The translations under genes were made by a program, and so were the position numbers. Below the pieces are notes generated by a model, which saw nothing but the letters and a program-made list of their open reading frames with translations, was not told where the DNA came from and did no database searches. DNA of 64,000 nt from DATJGR01 sp963812255 (GTDB lineage Bacteria; Pseudomonadota; Gammaproteobacteria; Pseudomonadales; Azotimanducaceae), in contig CAWEUM010000005.1 in NCBI GenBank assembly GCA_963812255.1, forward strand, positions 930,001 to 994,000, read 5' to 3'. Shown piece after piece: positions 18,019 through 29,216 of this stretch. Each line of letters starts with the position of its first letter. The stretch's first letter is position 1.

Positions 18019-18647
18019 CGCGCCTCGAGCGCGCGATACAGATCGTCTGCAAACGAATTTGATGCATCGTCGAGACTGCCAACGAGCTCGAAAAGGTGCT
18101 CGTTGTCTTCGCGGCCCTGCCACACTTTGACGTAGCTGCCCGATTGATACCCGTTCGCCTGACGGAAATTGTTCAGCACGTTCTTGCCGACGTAGATGCG
18201 GTACAGCTCATCGAGTTCGATCGGGAGTGCGGCCAGCACATCGACGAACGCGGCAGCCGGAAAGCGGCGCTGCGCCAGAGTCTGTTCAGCGAGCGTCTCG
18301 ACCGCTTCACGAAAATCGCGGCCCGCCACAGGATCAAGCTGCGCAAACGCCGCAACGACGACGCTATCGACCTTCCCCGCGCCAATGGATCCGTCGCGGA
18401 TCAACTCCGACAAGCCGAAGTGCCAGATGTCGACGATCTCCAGCTTCACTTGCGCGAGATCCGCCGTCTGGTGCTTCCACCACTTCCAGCCGAAGTGATC
18501 GAGCAGCTCCGCGCATTCGACCCAGATGGCCCGGTAGTAGCGGTGGCCCTGGTTGCGCCACTGCGCGTGCACGTTGGCGTTCAGCGTCTCCTGCAATTCG
18601 GCCATCGCCGCAAGCTGCTGTGCGATCTGTTGCGGCTCGTGCGCCAT
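17994..18647 (-). CDS. Dimeric (all-alpha) dUTP diphosphatase
   Basis: A 217-residue protein with the all-alpha NTP pyrophosphohydrolase metal helices ECAELLDHFGWKWWKHQ and KLEIVDIWHF. The diagnostic YVGKNVLNNFRQANGY and KVWQGREDNEHL blocks are those of the Leishmania/Campylobacter-type dimeric dUTPase. It lowers dUTP and supplies dUMP. It starts three bases after the VOC gene stop. This form replaces the trimeric Dut in many bacteria. Whether a trimeric dut also exists is not visible here. Confidence 0.93.
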   Translation of the reverse strand: MAHEPQQIAQQLAAMAELQETLNANVHAQWRNQGHRYYRAIWVECAELLDHFGWKWWKHQTADLAQVKLEIVDIWHFGLSELIRDGSIGAGKVDSVVVAAFAQLDPVAGRDFREAVETLAEQTLAQRRFPAAAFVDVLAALPIELDELYRIYVGKNVLNNFRQANGYQSGSYVKVWQGREDNEHLFELVGSLDDASNSFADDLYRALEARYGASKRS

Positions 18648-18650
18648 CGC

Positions 18651-19055
18651 TCAGGCCTGCTGCAGGAACTCGACCCAGTTGCCGTCGGGATCTTCGACGA
18701 TCGCAATGCGAATGCCGGGCCGGATTTCACGCTCCGGCACCACCACGTTGCGGCCCGCGTCGGCGCACGCAGCGACCAGTTCGGAAATGTTCGAGACCGA
18801 AATTGTCCAATAACGATAGCCGGTTGCACCGCCGATACCGCCGGGCGGCGAAACGGCCGGCGGTGCCTTCGCGGGAACCACCACCTTGATCAGGCTATCG
18901 CCGCACAATAGCCGGTGCATGGTGCCGCCCGTGGGCATCGGCATGTCCCCCTCATGCTTGAAGCCCAACAGGTCTCGATAGAACGCGAGCGCCGCCGGCC
19001 CGTCCTTGACGATGATTCCGAGGTCGATCGACTGTTTGGTGAGTTTTACTGCCAC
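18651..19055 (-). CDS. VOC family (glyoxalase/bleomycin-resistance fold) protein
   Basis: A 134-residue protein with paired beta-alpha-beta-beta-beta units: IDLGIIVKDGPAALAFYRDLLGF and YWTISVSNISELVAACADAGR...VEDPDGNWVEFLQ. The GTG at 19055 is chosen because AGGGGA lies about 7 bases upstream and VKLTKQSIDL begins the fold. The open frame runs to 19112. Small-molecule substrate unknown. Just upstream of the dUTPase gene. Confidence 0.85.
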   Translation of the reverse strand: MAVKLTKQSIDLGIIVKDGPAALAFYRDLLGFKHEGDMPMPTGGTMHRLLCGDSLIKVVVPAKAPPAVSPPGGIGGATGYRYWTISVSNISELVAACADAGRNVVVPEREIRPGIRIAIVEDPDGNWVEFLQQA

Positions 19056-19144
19056 GTGCGTCCCCTGTATCTCTCGTTGCGGTGGTGCATTATCTTGGAT
19101 TCTCTTTGCCAAACAACCTAAACGACGATTCGGGGGAAGATCGG

Positions 19145-20152
19145 GTGACAGGCGGTCCCATCACAGCCATGATCATGCATCCCGTCGTGAAGGAAGAGCT
19201 GCTGCGCGATTCGCACCTGCAGCGGCTGGAGCGCACGTGCCGCTTGATCGACTCCACGCCGTTTCGCAGTTTCGACGCGCTCGCGCACGAATCGGCGCGT
19301 ATCCAGGTGCTGATCACCAGCTGGGGATGCCCACGCATCGACCGCAGCGTGGTCTCGGGAATGCCCGGACTGAAGCTGATCGCGCATCTCGCGGGCTCGG
19401 TGAAAGGTTTCATCGATGAGACCGTGTGGCGGATGGGCGTTCAGATCACCAATGCGGTTGCCGCGAACGCGGTACCGGTGGCCGAGTACACGCTCGCGGC
19501 GATTCTTTTCTCGAACAAGCAGGTGCTGCGGCTCGCGGAGTTCTATCGCCGACACCATGAGAACCGGGCGCCGTGGAACAAAGAGGCGCCGAACGTTGGC
19601 AACTACAAGAAGACCGTCGGTCTGATTGGTGCTTCGCACGTCGGTCGCAAAGTGCTCGAACTGCTGCGGCCGTTCGATATGAGAGTGCTGCTGTACGACC
19701 CGTATCTGACGCCCCTGCAGGTGCGGGAACTCGGCGCGCACAAGGTCGGTCTGTCGGAGTTGCTGTCCAACTCGGACGTTGCATCGATGCACGTACCGCT
19801 ACTGCCTGAAACTCGCCACATGCTCGGCGCACGTGAATTTGCACTGATGCCCGATGGTGCCACGTTCATCAACACCGCGCGCGGCGCGGTCGTGGATCAG
19901 ATCGCACTAGAAGCTGAACTCATCAGCGGTCGGCTGAACGCAGTGCTCGATACCACCGAGCCCGAAGTGCTACCCAGCGACTCTCCGCTGTACAGGTTGC
20001 CGAACGTGTTGTTGACGCCACACATCGCCGGCTCACTCGGAACCGAGACGCAGCGGCTCGCCGACTACATCGTCGACGAAATCGAACGCTTCGCGCGCGG
20101 CCAGTTGTTGAAACATCGTGTGCGCTACGACGAACTGGTGCGGTTGGCGTAG
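19145..20152 (+). CDS. D-2-hydroxyacid dehydrogenase (phosphoglycerate-dehydrogenase-like)
   Basis: A 335-residue NAD-dependent oxidoreductase. The dinucleotide site is VGLIGASHVGRKV with an Ala where GxGxxG is usual. The catalytic Arg is in NTARGAVVD, the Glu in TTEPEVLP and the His in LLTPHIAGS. The GTG at 19145 follows GGGGGAAG at a good distance. The frame is open from 19082. GASHVGR replacing GxGxxG is seen in some subgroups and should not abolish NAD binding. Substrate unknown. Confidence 0.88.
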   Translation: MTGGPITAMIMHPVVKEELLRDSHLQRLERTCRLIDSTPFRSFDALAHESARIQVLITSWGCPRIDRSVVSGMPGLKLIAHLAGSVKGFIDETVWRMGVQITNAVAANAVPVAEYTLAAILFSNKQVLRLAEFYRRHHENRAPWNKEAPNVGNYKKTVGLIGASHVGRKVLELLRPFDMRVLLYDPYLTPLQVRELGAHKVGLSELLSNSDVASMHVPLLPETRHMLGAREFALMPDGATFINTARGAVVDQIALEAELISGRLNAVLDTTEPEVLPSDSPLYRLPNVLLTPHIAGSLGTETQRLADYIVDEIERFARGQLLKHRVRYDELVRLA

Positions 20153-20216
20153 CGGGAGCGATTGGCATAGCCGCTTCGACGACGGGTAAACTCGCAACCG
20201 ACGAAGGAGATCGACG

Positions 20217-21419
20217 ATGGATCTAACGTACGCGGCCGAGTACGAGCGGTTTCGCAACGAGGTACGCGGTTTTATTGAGACACACCGCGATGCCGCACCC
20301 GACGGTGCGGGCATGCGCGCCGAAAAGTCGCGGGCGTGGCAGAAGATGATGATCGAGCGCGGTTACACCGCGCGCACGATTCCCCGCGAATACGGCGGTT
20401 TCGGTGGTGAGATGGACATCTTGAAATCGCGCATCATCGCCGAGGAATTTGCGCGGGCGCGCGTGCCGAGCGGACTTGGCGGGCAAGGTATCTCGATGCT
20501 GGTACCCACCCTGCTCGAGATGGGCAGCGAGGAACAGAAACATCGATTCATTGCCCCGACCTTGCGCGGCGAAATGATCTGGTGCCAGGGCTACTCCGAA
20601 CCGAACGCCGGCAGCGATCTCGCGAGCCTGCGCACCCGCGCCGTACTGGACGGCGACGAATGGGTGGTCAACGGTCAGAAGATCTGGACCAGCACCGCGC
20701 AATTCGCCGACTGGATTTTCTGTCTGGTGCGAACCGAACCCGATGCGCCGAAACATCAGGGCATCAGCTTTCTGTTGTTCTCGATGAAGACGCCGGGCAT
20801 CGAAGTGCGACCGCTGAAGACGATGACCGGCGATGCGACCTTCAACGAAGTGTTCTTCACCGACGTGCGCGTGCCGAAGGACCAAATCGTCGGCCGTCGC
20901 GGCGAAGGCTGGTTGGTTGCCAACTCCATCCTCCGCCACGAACGCAGTTCGCTCGGCGATCCGGACATCATGCTGGCGCGGCTGAATACGCTGACCGAGA
21001 TCATGAAGACAGAAACCGTCGACGGCCGCCGCTTGATCGACGATCCGGTGTACCGCGACCGGCTGATGCGCATTCAAGGCGAAGTGATGGCGATGCGACT
21101 GAACGATCTGCGTCTGCTGTCGGCGAAACTGAATCAAAAGTCGAACGACCCGCAGACGAGCCTTGCCGGCATGATCGTCAAACTGAAAGGCACCGAGTTG
21201 CGCCATGAGCTCGAGGGCCTTGGCATCGACGTGCTCGGCGAGGTCGGCGCGCTGTATGGCGATGCGCCGTACCTGAAGGACCACGGCAATTTCCAGTATC
21301 ACTACATGTTCTACCTCGGCCTGATCATCGGCGGTGGCACGTCGCAGATTCAGAAAAACATCATCAGCGAACGGGGATTGGGCATGCCCAAAGAGCCGAA
21401 ACTACAGAAGGACGCGTGA
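20217..21419 (+). CDS. Acyl-CoA dehydrogenase, large subunit type
   Basis: A 400-residue flavoenzyme oxidising acyl-CoA to 2-enoyl-CoA and passing electrons to ETF. Seen: GYSEPNAGSDLASL, WTSTAQFADW and the C-terminal FAD/tetramer block IGGGTSQIQKNIISERGLGMPK. GAAGGAGA lies ten bases before the ATG. One base separates it from a second, shorter acyl-CoA dehydrogenase. Such one-long-one-short pairs form heterotetramers in steroid side-chain and branched-acid degradation (FadE26-27, FadE28-29 types). Confidence 0.94.
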   Translation: MDLTYAAEYERFRNEVRGFIETHRDAAPDGAGMRAEKSRAWQKMMIERGYTARTIPREYGGFGGEMDILKSRIIAEEFARARVPSGLGGQGISMLVPTLLEMGSEEQKHRFIAPTLRGEMIWCQGYSEPNAGSDLASLRTRAVLDGDEWVVNGQKIWTSTAQFADWIFCLVRTEPDAPKHQGISFLLFSMKTPGIEVRPLKTMTGDATFNEVFFTDVRVPKDQIVGRRGEGWLVANSILRHERSSLGDPDIMLARLNTLTEIMKTETVDGRRLIDDPVYRDRLMRIQGEVMAMRLNDLRLLSAKLNQKSNDPQTSLAGMIVKLKGTELRHELEGLGIDVLGEVGALYGDAPYLKDHGNFQYHYMFYLGLIIGGGTSQIQKNIISERGLGMPKEPKLQKDA

Positions 21420-21420
21420 C

Positions 21421-22509
21421 GTGGAGTTCGGACTCTCCGAGGAACAGGAATATCTGCGCGACACGCTGACGAGGTTTCTTGCAGAGCGCGCCGGCCTGTC
21501 GCGCGTACGCCGGTTCGCCGAGGCGGCCGAACTGCGCGCCGAGGATTTGTGGAACGGTCTGGTCGAACTCGGCGTGCCCGGCCTGACGATCGCCGGGTCT
21601 CACGGCGGCGTCGGCCTCACCGCGCTCGACGCCGCAAACGTTGCGCAGACGTTGGGCCATGCGATCGCACCGGTGCCGTTCGCAGCCACTGTGGCCGTTG
21701 TGCCCCGGACAATCGCGCGCGCCGGCAGTACCGCGCAGCAAGCCGAATGGCTGCCGCGTCTCGCGGCTGGTGAAATCATCGCGGGCGCCGCGCTCTCGGA
21801 AGCCGCGAGCGGCGCCCGGGAAGGTGCGGGGATCACGACGCGCGCCGGCAAGCTGCATGGCAAGACGCTGTTCGTCGTCGACTACGAGGCCGATGTGTAC
21901 CTCGTCGCCGATGATTCTCATCGCCTGTATCTGCTCGACGCGGCGGCGCCCGGTCTGACACGGCGGTCGCTGCCGACGATCGACACAACGCGGCGGGTCG
22001 GCGAACTCGTGCTCGACGGTGTGACGGCGCAACTGTTGCCCGGCAGCGAGGACGCCGCGGTACTCGCCGATGCGCTCGACGTCGGCCGTGTGATGCTTGC
22101 CGCCGATACCCTCGGCGCGGCGCGCAACATGCTCGATCAGGCGGTGGCGTATTCGCTGACACGCGAACAATTCGGCCGGCCGATTGGCTCGTTTCAGGCG
22201 GTGAAACACCTATGTGCCGAAATGGCAGCCAACCTCGAACCCTGCCAATCACTCGTCTGGTATGCCGCGCATGCATTGGACGCGGTACCGCGCGAGGCAC
22301 ACATCACTGCCTGTCACGCAAAAGCGCATGTCGCCGAAGTCGGCAGATTCGTCGCAAAGACCGCAACCGAGGTGCACGGAGGCATGGGCTTTACCGATCT
22401 GCTCGGGCTGCATTACTGGTTCAAGCGGATCGGCCTCAACCGGCAGCTGCTCGGCAGCCCCGAACGACTGCGCGACGAAGCCGCGCGCGAGCAAGCGCTC
22501 GTCGAATGA
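21421..22509 (+). CDS. Acyl-CoA dehydrogenase, short partner subunit
   Basis: A 362-residue protein starting at the GTG at 21421, one base after the previous stop. The open frame starts at 21334, inside the upstream gene. MEFGLSEEQEYLRDTL is the usual beginning. Signals: YSLTREQFGRPIGSFQAVKH and EVHGGMGFTDLLGLHYWFKR. The C-terminal catalytic-base region is atypical, as in the non-catalytic partner of heteromeric dehydrogenases. Expected to work with the product of 20217-21419. Confidence 0.9.
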   Translation: MEFGLSEEQEYLRDTLTRFLAERAGLSRVRRFAEAAELRAEDLWNGLVELGVPGLTIAGSHGGVGLTALDAANVAQTLGHAIAPVPFAATVAVVPRTIARAGSTAQQAEWLPRLAAGEIIAGAALSEAASGAREGAGITTRAGKLHGKTLFVVDYEADVYLVADDSHRLYLLDAAAPGLTRRSLPTIDTTRRVGELVLDGVTAQLLPGSEDAAVLADALDVGRVMLAADTLGAARNMLDQAVAYSLTREQFGRPIGSFQAVKHLCAEMAANLEPCQSLVWYAAHALDAVPREAHITACHAKAHVAEVGRFVAKTATEVHGGMGFTDLLGLHYWFKRIGLNRQLLGSPERLRDEAAREQALVE

Positions 22510-22580
22510 CTCGCCGAAGACGCCTCGAACACCTGTCAACGACCGAAGGGTAACAGCAATCCCAACGCGCGCTCCAACAC

Positions 22581-22609
22581 ATTGAATTCCACCCGAATGC
22601 CCCCACGAT
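22581..22609 (+). promoter_or_regulatory. Candidate heat-shock (sigma-32) promoter of lon
   Basis: ATTGAAT (22581-22587; consensus CTTGAAA, 5 of 7) is followed after 13 bases by CCCCACGA (22601-22608; consensus CCCCATNT, 5 of 8), 35 bases before the lon ATG. Spacing lies in the usual 11-16 range. lon is a heat-shock gene in Escherichia coli, but the match here is modest. Confidence 0.35.
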
Positions 22610-22642
22610 TGGGACATTGCCCACTTTCGCAGGCTCGCACAT

Positions 22643-25042
<2,400 letters not shown>

Positions 25043-25048
25043 GGGGAA

Positions 25049-25075
25049 AGAGGGTTAGAGTAACTCTGACCCTCT
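25049..25075. repeat. Near-perfect hairpin carrying the GGGTCAGAGT core, between lon and marC
   Basis: Stem AGAGGGTTAGAG / CTCTGACCCTCT, 12 bp with one G-T pair, and a TAA loop. The minus strand reads GGGTCAGAGT, a 10-mer found three more times near 40.8 kb. No T-run follows on either side, so it may stop convergent transcription only weakly and looks like a dispersed repeat. Confidence 0.6.
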
Positions 25076-25077
25076 CT

Positions 25078-25686
25078 TCAACCGCCCGCGGCGAGCTGCG
25101 CCCAGAACTGCGCGACGCCGTCCAAGAACATCTGCACGGACAGCATCACCAGCAGCATACCCATCAGGCGTTCGAGCGCGTGTACGCCGCGATCGCCGAG
25201 CGCCTTCATCAGCCACGGCGAGAAAGACAGAATTGCCGTCGTCGCGATCCAAGCCAACAATAGCGCCACACACCAATCCCATATCCGTTCAGGATGCTGC
25301 GACGACTGCAGCAACAGAATCGCAATCGTCGACGGACCCGCTACCAACGGCATCGCAAGGGGGACAATGAACGGATCGATCACTGCTTCCTCGTCACCCA
25401 TGGCGCGTAGCGGAAAGATCATTCGCAGCGCGATGATGAACAACAGAATGCCGCCGGACAGACTCAACGTCGGCTGTGTCAGGCCCAGAAACTGCATCAC
25501 CGGATTGCCGGCGAACAGAAACACCAGCAGGATCGCCAACGCGATGGTCAGTTCGCGCGCTACGATCTTCGATCGGGTGCGCGCGTCGAAGCGCGACAGC
25601 ACGGCGTTGAAGATCGGAATGTTGCCGAGTGGATCCATGACAAAGAACAAGGTCACGGCAACCGCAAGGGTGTCGGCATAGTTCAT
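25078..25686 (-). CDS. MarC family integral membrane protein
   Basis: A 202-residue protein with about six transmembrane helices and the family start FFVMDPLGNIPIFNAVL. Other matches are LSLSGGILLFIIALRMIFP and DPFIVPLAMPLVAGPSTIAILLL. MarC proteins were named for antibiotic-resistance loci, but no transport function has been firmly shown. Single gene, convergent with lon. Confidence 0.92.
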   Translation of the reverse strand: MNYADTLAVAVTLFFVMDPLGNIPIFNAVLSRFDARTRSKIVARELTIALAILLVFLFAGNPVMQFLGLTQPTLSLSGGILLFIIALRMIFPLRAMGDEEAVIDPFIVPLAMPLVAGPSTIAILLLQSSQHPERIWDWCVALLLAWIATTAILSFSPWLMKALGDRGVHALERLMGMLLVMLSVQMFLDGVAQFWAQLAAGG

Positions 25687-25825
25687 TTCAAAATGCGCAT
25701 GGCCACCGCAGCATACTTCTCAACGTTCGACTATTCACTCGTGAGCCCACTGGTGAGCGCAGCGCGCGCTTGGATTCCGCTAGAAAAGAAGCAATAGTGA
25801 CGGTTTTGTGATGCGGGGAGCATCC

Positions 25826-27193
25826 ATGGAGCGGATTCCCGAACGCGTGCCGAAACGAACGGTGCTGGCGTACGCGGCGACGGAGTTTCCCAGCGCCATG
25901 GCGGCAATTCCGATGGCGATCTTCGTGCCGGCGCTCTACACCCGCGATCTCGGATTGTCACTGGCTGCGGTCGGTACGATTCTGATGGTTGCGCGCTTGA
26001 CGGATGTCGTCACCGACCCCCTGATCGGCCTCCTGTCTGACCGCACGCATACCCGATTCGGACGCCGCAAGCCGTGGATCGTAGCCGGCACACCGATCAT
26101 GTTGCTGTCGGTCTACATGCTGTTCGTACCGACACCGCCGGTCAGTAACGCCTATTTTGCGTTCTGGATGATCACGCTGTGGCTGGGCTGGACATTCATC
26201 TACATCCCGTTCTATGCGTGGGGCGCAGAACTGTCGACCGACTACCACGAACGCACCCGCATCGCGACATGGCGCACCATCATGGGGGTGTCGGGCACGC
26301 TGGCAACCATTTTGCTTCCGCTCGCCGCGTGGCAGTTGTTCGGCTACGGCAAAGCACTGGGCGAGTCGCTGAAGCTGATCGCATGCGGCGCGATCGCGAT
26401 CAGCACCGTTAGCATTACCTTGCTGGTGACGCGGGTCCCGGAAGGCAAACCGGTCGTGACCAAACAGATCACGTTCTGGCGCGGCATCAAGGTGATGTGG
26501 CGCAACGGTCCGTTCAAGAGGCTCATGCTCGGCTTTACCGTCGGCGGCATCGGGCCCGCGCTCGCCGCACCGCTATACGTGCTGTTCGTCAACCAAGTAG
26601 TCAAGGAAGACCTCGCCGGCAGTTTGATCCTGCTGGTCTTCTATATCGGCAACCTGATCGGTGTCGGAGCGTGGGCGGCGCTGGCGCGGCGGGTCGGAAA
26701 ACGCCAGGCCTGGATCGTTGGCATGTCCATGATGATCATTTCACAGCCGTGGTACATGACGCTCGGACCGGGCGACCTGGCCGGCATGATGGGCATTCTG
26801 TTCGTCGGTGGACTGGGCGCCGGCAGCTTCGTCGCGCTGCCGTCGGCGATGAAAGCAGACGTCATCGACATCGATCGGCTGCGCAGTGGGGAAGACCGTA
26901 CCGGCCTGTTCTTCTCCGTGTGGTCGCTGGCCACGAAGCTGATCCTGGCGTTCTCGGTGGGCTTCGCGTTCTGGGTACTGGATCTGGCGGGCTTCCACGC
27001 GAGCGGCAGCAACGGCCCGGCGCAACTGTGGGCGCTGAAGATCGTCTTCTCGGCGATTCCGGTGCTGTGCTACGCGAGCGCGATTGCGATTGTCTGGAAC
27101 TATCCGATCACCGAAGCGCGCCACGCCCGACTCGTCGCGCGTCTGCAACGACGCACGCAACAACGCGTCGTTCTGGCGCCGACCGGTACTTGA
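25826..27193 (+). CDS. GPH-type MFS cation symporter (MelB-like)
   Basis: A 455-residue transporter with about twelve membrane helices. DVVTDPLIGLLSDRTHTRFGRRKPWI is the characteristic loop between helices 2 and 3 of the glycoside-pentoside-hexuronide family. The ATG at 25826 has GGGGAG five bases upstream. The frame is open from 25808. Related transporters carry sugars, sugar acids or sterol-like solutes with Na+ or H+. No sugar enzymes are adjacent, so the cargo is unknown. Confidence 0.9.
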   Translation: MERIPERVPKRTVLAYAATEFPSAMAAIPMAIFVPALYTRDLGLSLAAVGTILMVARLTDVVTDPLIGLLSDRTHTRFGRRKPWIVAGTPIMLLSVYMLFVPTPPVSNAYFAFWMITLWLGWTFIYIPFYAWGAELSTDYHERTRIATWRTIMGVSGTLATILLPLAAWQLFGYGKALGESLKLIACGAIAISTVSITLLVTRVPEGKPVVTKQITFWRGIKVMWRNGPFKRLMLGFTVGGIGPALAAPLYVLFVNQVVKEDLAGSLILLVFYIGNLIGVGAWAALARRVGKRQAWIVGMSMMIISQPWYMTLGPGDLAGMMGILFVGGLGAGSFVALPSAMKADVIDIDRLRSGEDRTGLFFSVWSLATKLILAFSVGFAFWVLDLAGFHASGSNGPAQLWALKIVFSAIPVLCYASAIAIVWNYPITEARHARLVARLQRRTQQRVVLAPTGT

Positions 27194-27205
27194 ACATCGT
27201 CCGCA

Positions 27206-29068
27206 TCATGCGAGCGCCGCGACGACCTCCTCGAACGCGGTGACCCGCGGCTCGAGCCGTTCGATCGTATCGCGCCAGAACGTCGGTACGTCGAGCGCTG
27301 CATCGAGGTGCGCGCGCGCGAGTTGTTCGGCGGTCATCCGTCCAGTGTCGCGCAGCAGCGCAACATAGCGATCGTAGAAACCCTCGCCGCCCGTCGTGCG
27401 TCTCAGATAGACGCCCATGCTGAACAGATAGCCGAAAAGATACGGGAAGTTGTAGAACGACAGGCCCGAGATGAAGAAGTGCAGCTTCGACGCCCAGAAC
27501 ATCGGATCGGGCTCGGAACACGCATCGCCATACCATTCCTGCCAGGCCCGACTCATCAGCACTTCGAGTTCGGCGGGGCGCAGCGGGCGTTCATCGCGTT
27601 GCTCATAGAACGCTTTCTCGAAGCTGAAGCGCGCCGGGATGTTCAGCATGAACGCCGAGATCGCCACGACCTCTTCCCACATGATCTGGAACCGCTCGCG
27701 CGGATTTTTTGCACGTGCGAGCAATGCATCGCGCACCGCCGTCTCGCCGAACGTGCTCGCGGTCTCCGCGAGCGACATCCCGTAGCTGCGTTGACTGTCT
27801 GGCAGATCACGCATTACCCACGAATGAAACGCGTGGCCCAGTTCATGCGCCAACGTGATGATGTCGGACGTCGAACCCTGATAGGTCATGTAGACACGCG
27901 GCGTGCGCGATTTTTCGAATCCGGTGCAATATGCGCCAGGCCGCTTGCGCGAGCTCACGGTGCCCTCGATCCACTGCTCGCGCTGCATCATCCTCACGAA
28001 ATCGGCCATCGCGCCGTCGACCGTGCCGTAGGCATCTGCAATCAGCGAAACCGCCTCGTCGAACGGCATCGGCCGTTCTTCTGCGCCCAACGGCGGCGCC
28101 GGGGCGCGCATGTCCCAAGGACCAATCTGCTCGCGGCCGCTTGCACGCGCCATCGCCTGGGTCGCGCGGCGCGCCAGCGGACGGGCTTCCAGGGTGACAT
28201 CCAAAAGCGTATCCAGGGTGCGCCGGCTGAGCCGGTTCATGTGTACCGGCGCATCGAGAAAATGCACCGGACGCGTCTTCGAGCGTTTGCGGTTCAGTTC
28301 GAGCCGCCACCCTGCAATCGCATTGATCGCCGCCGCACAGGATTCTTCATGCGCTCGCCACGACGCGTTGATGCCACGCCATGCATCCCTCCGCACGCGC
28401 TCCTCCGATTTCTGCAACAGCCCGGCAGCTTCGGCCATGCCCATCGACTGCAATTCGTTGCCGACCTGCACATCGCACGTCATCGTCGACGACAACTGAC
28501 TGTACATGCGCCCCCACGCATGAATGCCGTCCTGCGCGAGGCCGCTGACGAGATTTTCTTCGGCGAGGCTCAACAATTCGTGCCGCCTCTCGCGGCCGTG
28601 GCGTACGGCAAACGCCGATACCGCAACGTCCGGGTTGGCCAGATACGCCTCGACGATGTCGTCAGTGACCAGATCGAGAAACTCCGACCAGGGTTCGAGC
28701 AGCTCGCCGTAGCGCTTCTGGAACTTCTGCAGGCGACCCTGCAGCACCTGCGCCGACTCGTTCTGCGCGTTCACCGACAGCAGACAGTTCGCATATGTCA
28801 GCGGATTGCCGAGTAACGGCGACGCCTGCTCGGACAACTTGAAGATCTGCTGCGCCACGCCCACGCTCGCGGCAGCAGATGCCGCGTCGAGCGACGCGGC
28901 GACCGGCAGCACTTCGACCAACGTTGGATTCAGCGCCTCGATGCGGTCGAGCAGCGCCGTAAGTGCATGCAGATCCGCTTCGAGTTCGTTCGAATCCGGC
29001 GCCGGATACTCGCTTGCCAGATCCCAACTCGGGCCTTCGATCTTGTGCAAATCATTCAACTCGGCCAT
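27206..29068 (-). CDS. M3 family oligoendopeptidase (PepF-like)
   Basis: A 620-residue zinc peptidase with the active site LAHELGHAFHSW near residue 406 and the downstream FGETAVRDALL Glu. FSRAWQEWYGD-like and YQFPYLFG-like C-terminal helices fit M3B enzymes that cleave cytoplasmic oligopeptides. The frame is open to 29212, but MAELNDLHKIEGPSWDL at 29068 is the natural N-terminus. Convergent with the MFS gene. Confidence 0.92.
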   Translation of the reverse strand: MAELNDLHKIEGPSWDLASEYPAPDSNELEADLHALTALLDRIEALNPTLVEVLPVAASLDAASAAASVGVAQQIFKLSEQASPLLGNPLTYANCLLSVNAQNESAQVLQGRLQKFQKRYGELLEPWSEFLDLVTDDIVEAYLANPDVAVSAFAVRHGRERRHELLSLAEENLVSGLAQDGIHAWGRMYSQLSSTMTCDVQVGNELQSMGMAEAAGLLQKSEERVRRDAWRGINASWRAHEESCAAAINAIAGWRLELNRKRSKTRPVHFLDAPVHMNRLSRRTLDTLLDVTLEARPLARRATQAMARASGREQIGPWDMRAPAPPLGAEERPMPFDEAVSLIADAYGTVDGAMADFVRMMQREQWIEGTVSSRKRPGAYCTGFEKSRTPRVYMTYQGSTSDIITLAHELGHAFHSWVMRDLPDSQRSYGMSLAETASTFGETAVRDALLARAKNPRERFQIMWEEVVAISAFMLNIPARFSFEKAFYEQRDERPLRPAELEVLMSRAWQEWYGDACSEPDPMFWASKLHFFISGLSFYNFPYLFGYLFSMGVYLRRTTGGEGFYDRYVALLRDTGRMTAEQLARAHLDAALDVPTFWRDTIERLEPRVTAFEEVVAALA

Positions 29069-29216
29069 GCGCAGCTCCGTGTGACCCGAATGGTCGCACC
29101 CTGCGTTGCCCAGAGCATTGCCGGTGAAGGTTGCGAGCGATCGGTTTGCCAGGCGACGCGCCGGTCGGCTAACGTTGCCAGCTCGCAATCCCAGCTCGCA
29201 AGCAAGGCGCAATTCG

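Noticed and set aside
27308..28816. 502-codon plus-strand ORF opposite the M3 peptidase
   Set aside because: Arg/His-rich shadow. The minus frame carries HELGH and family motifs.
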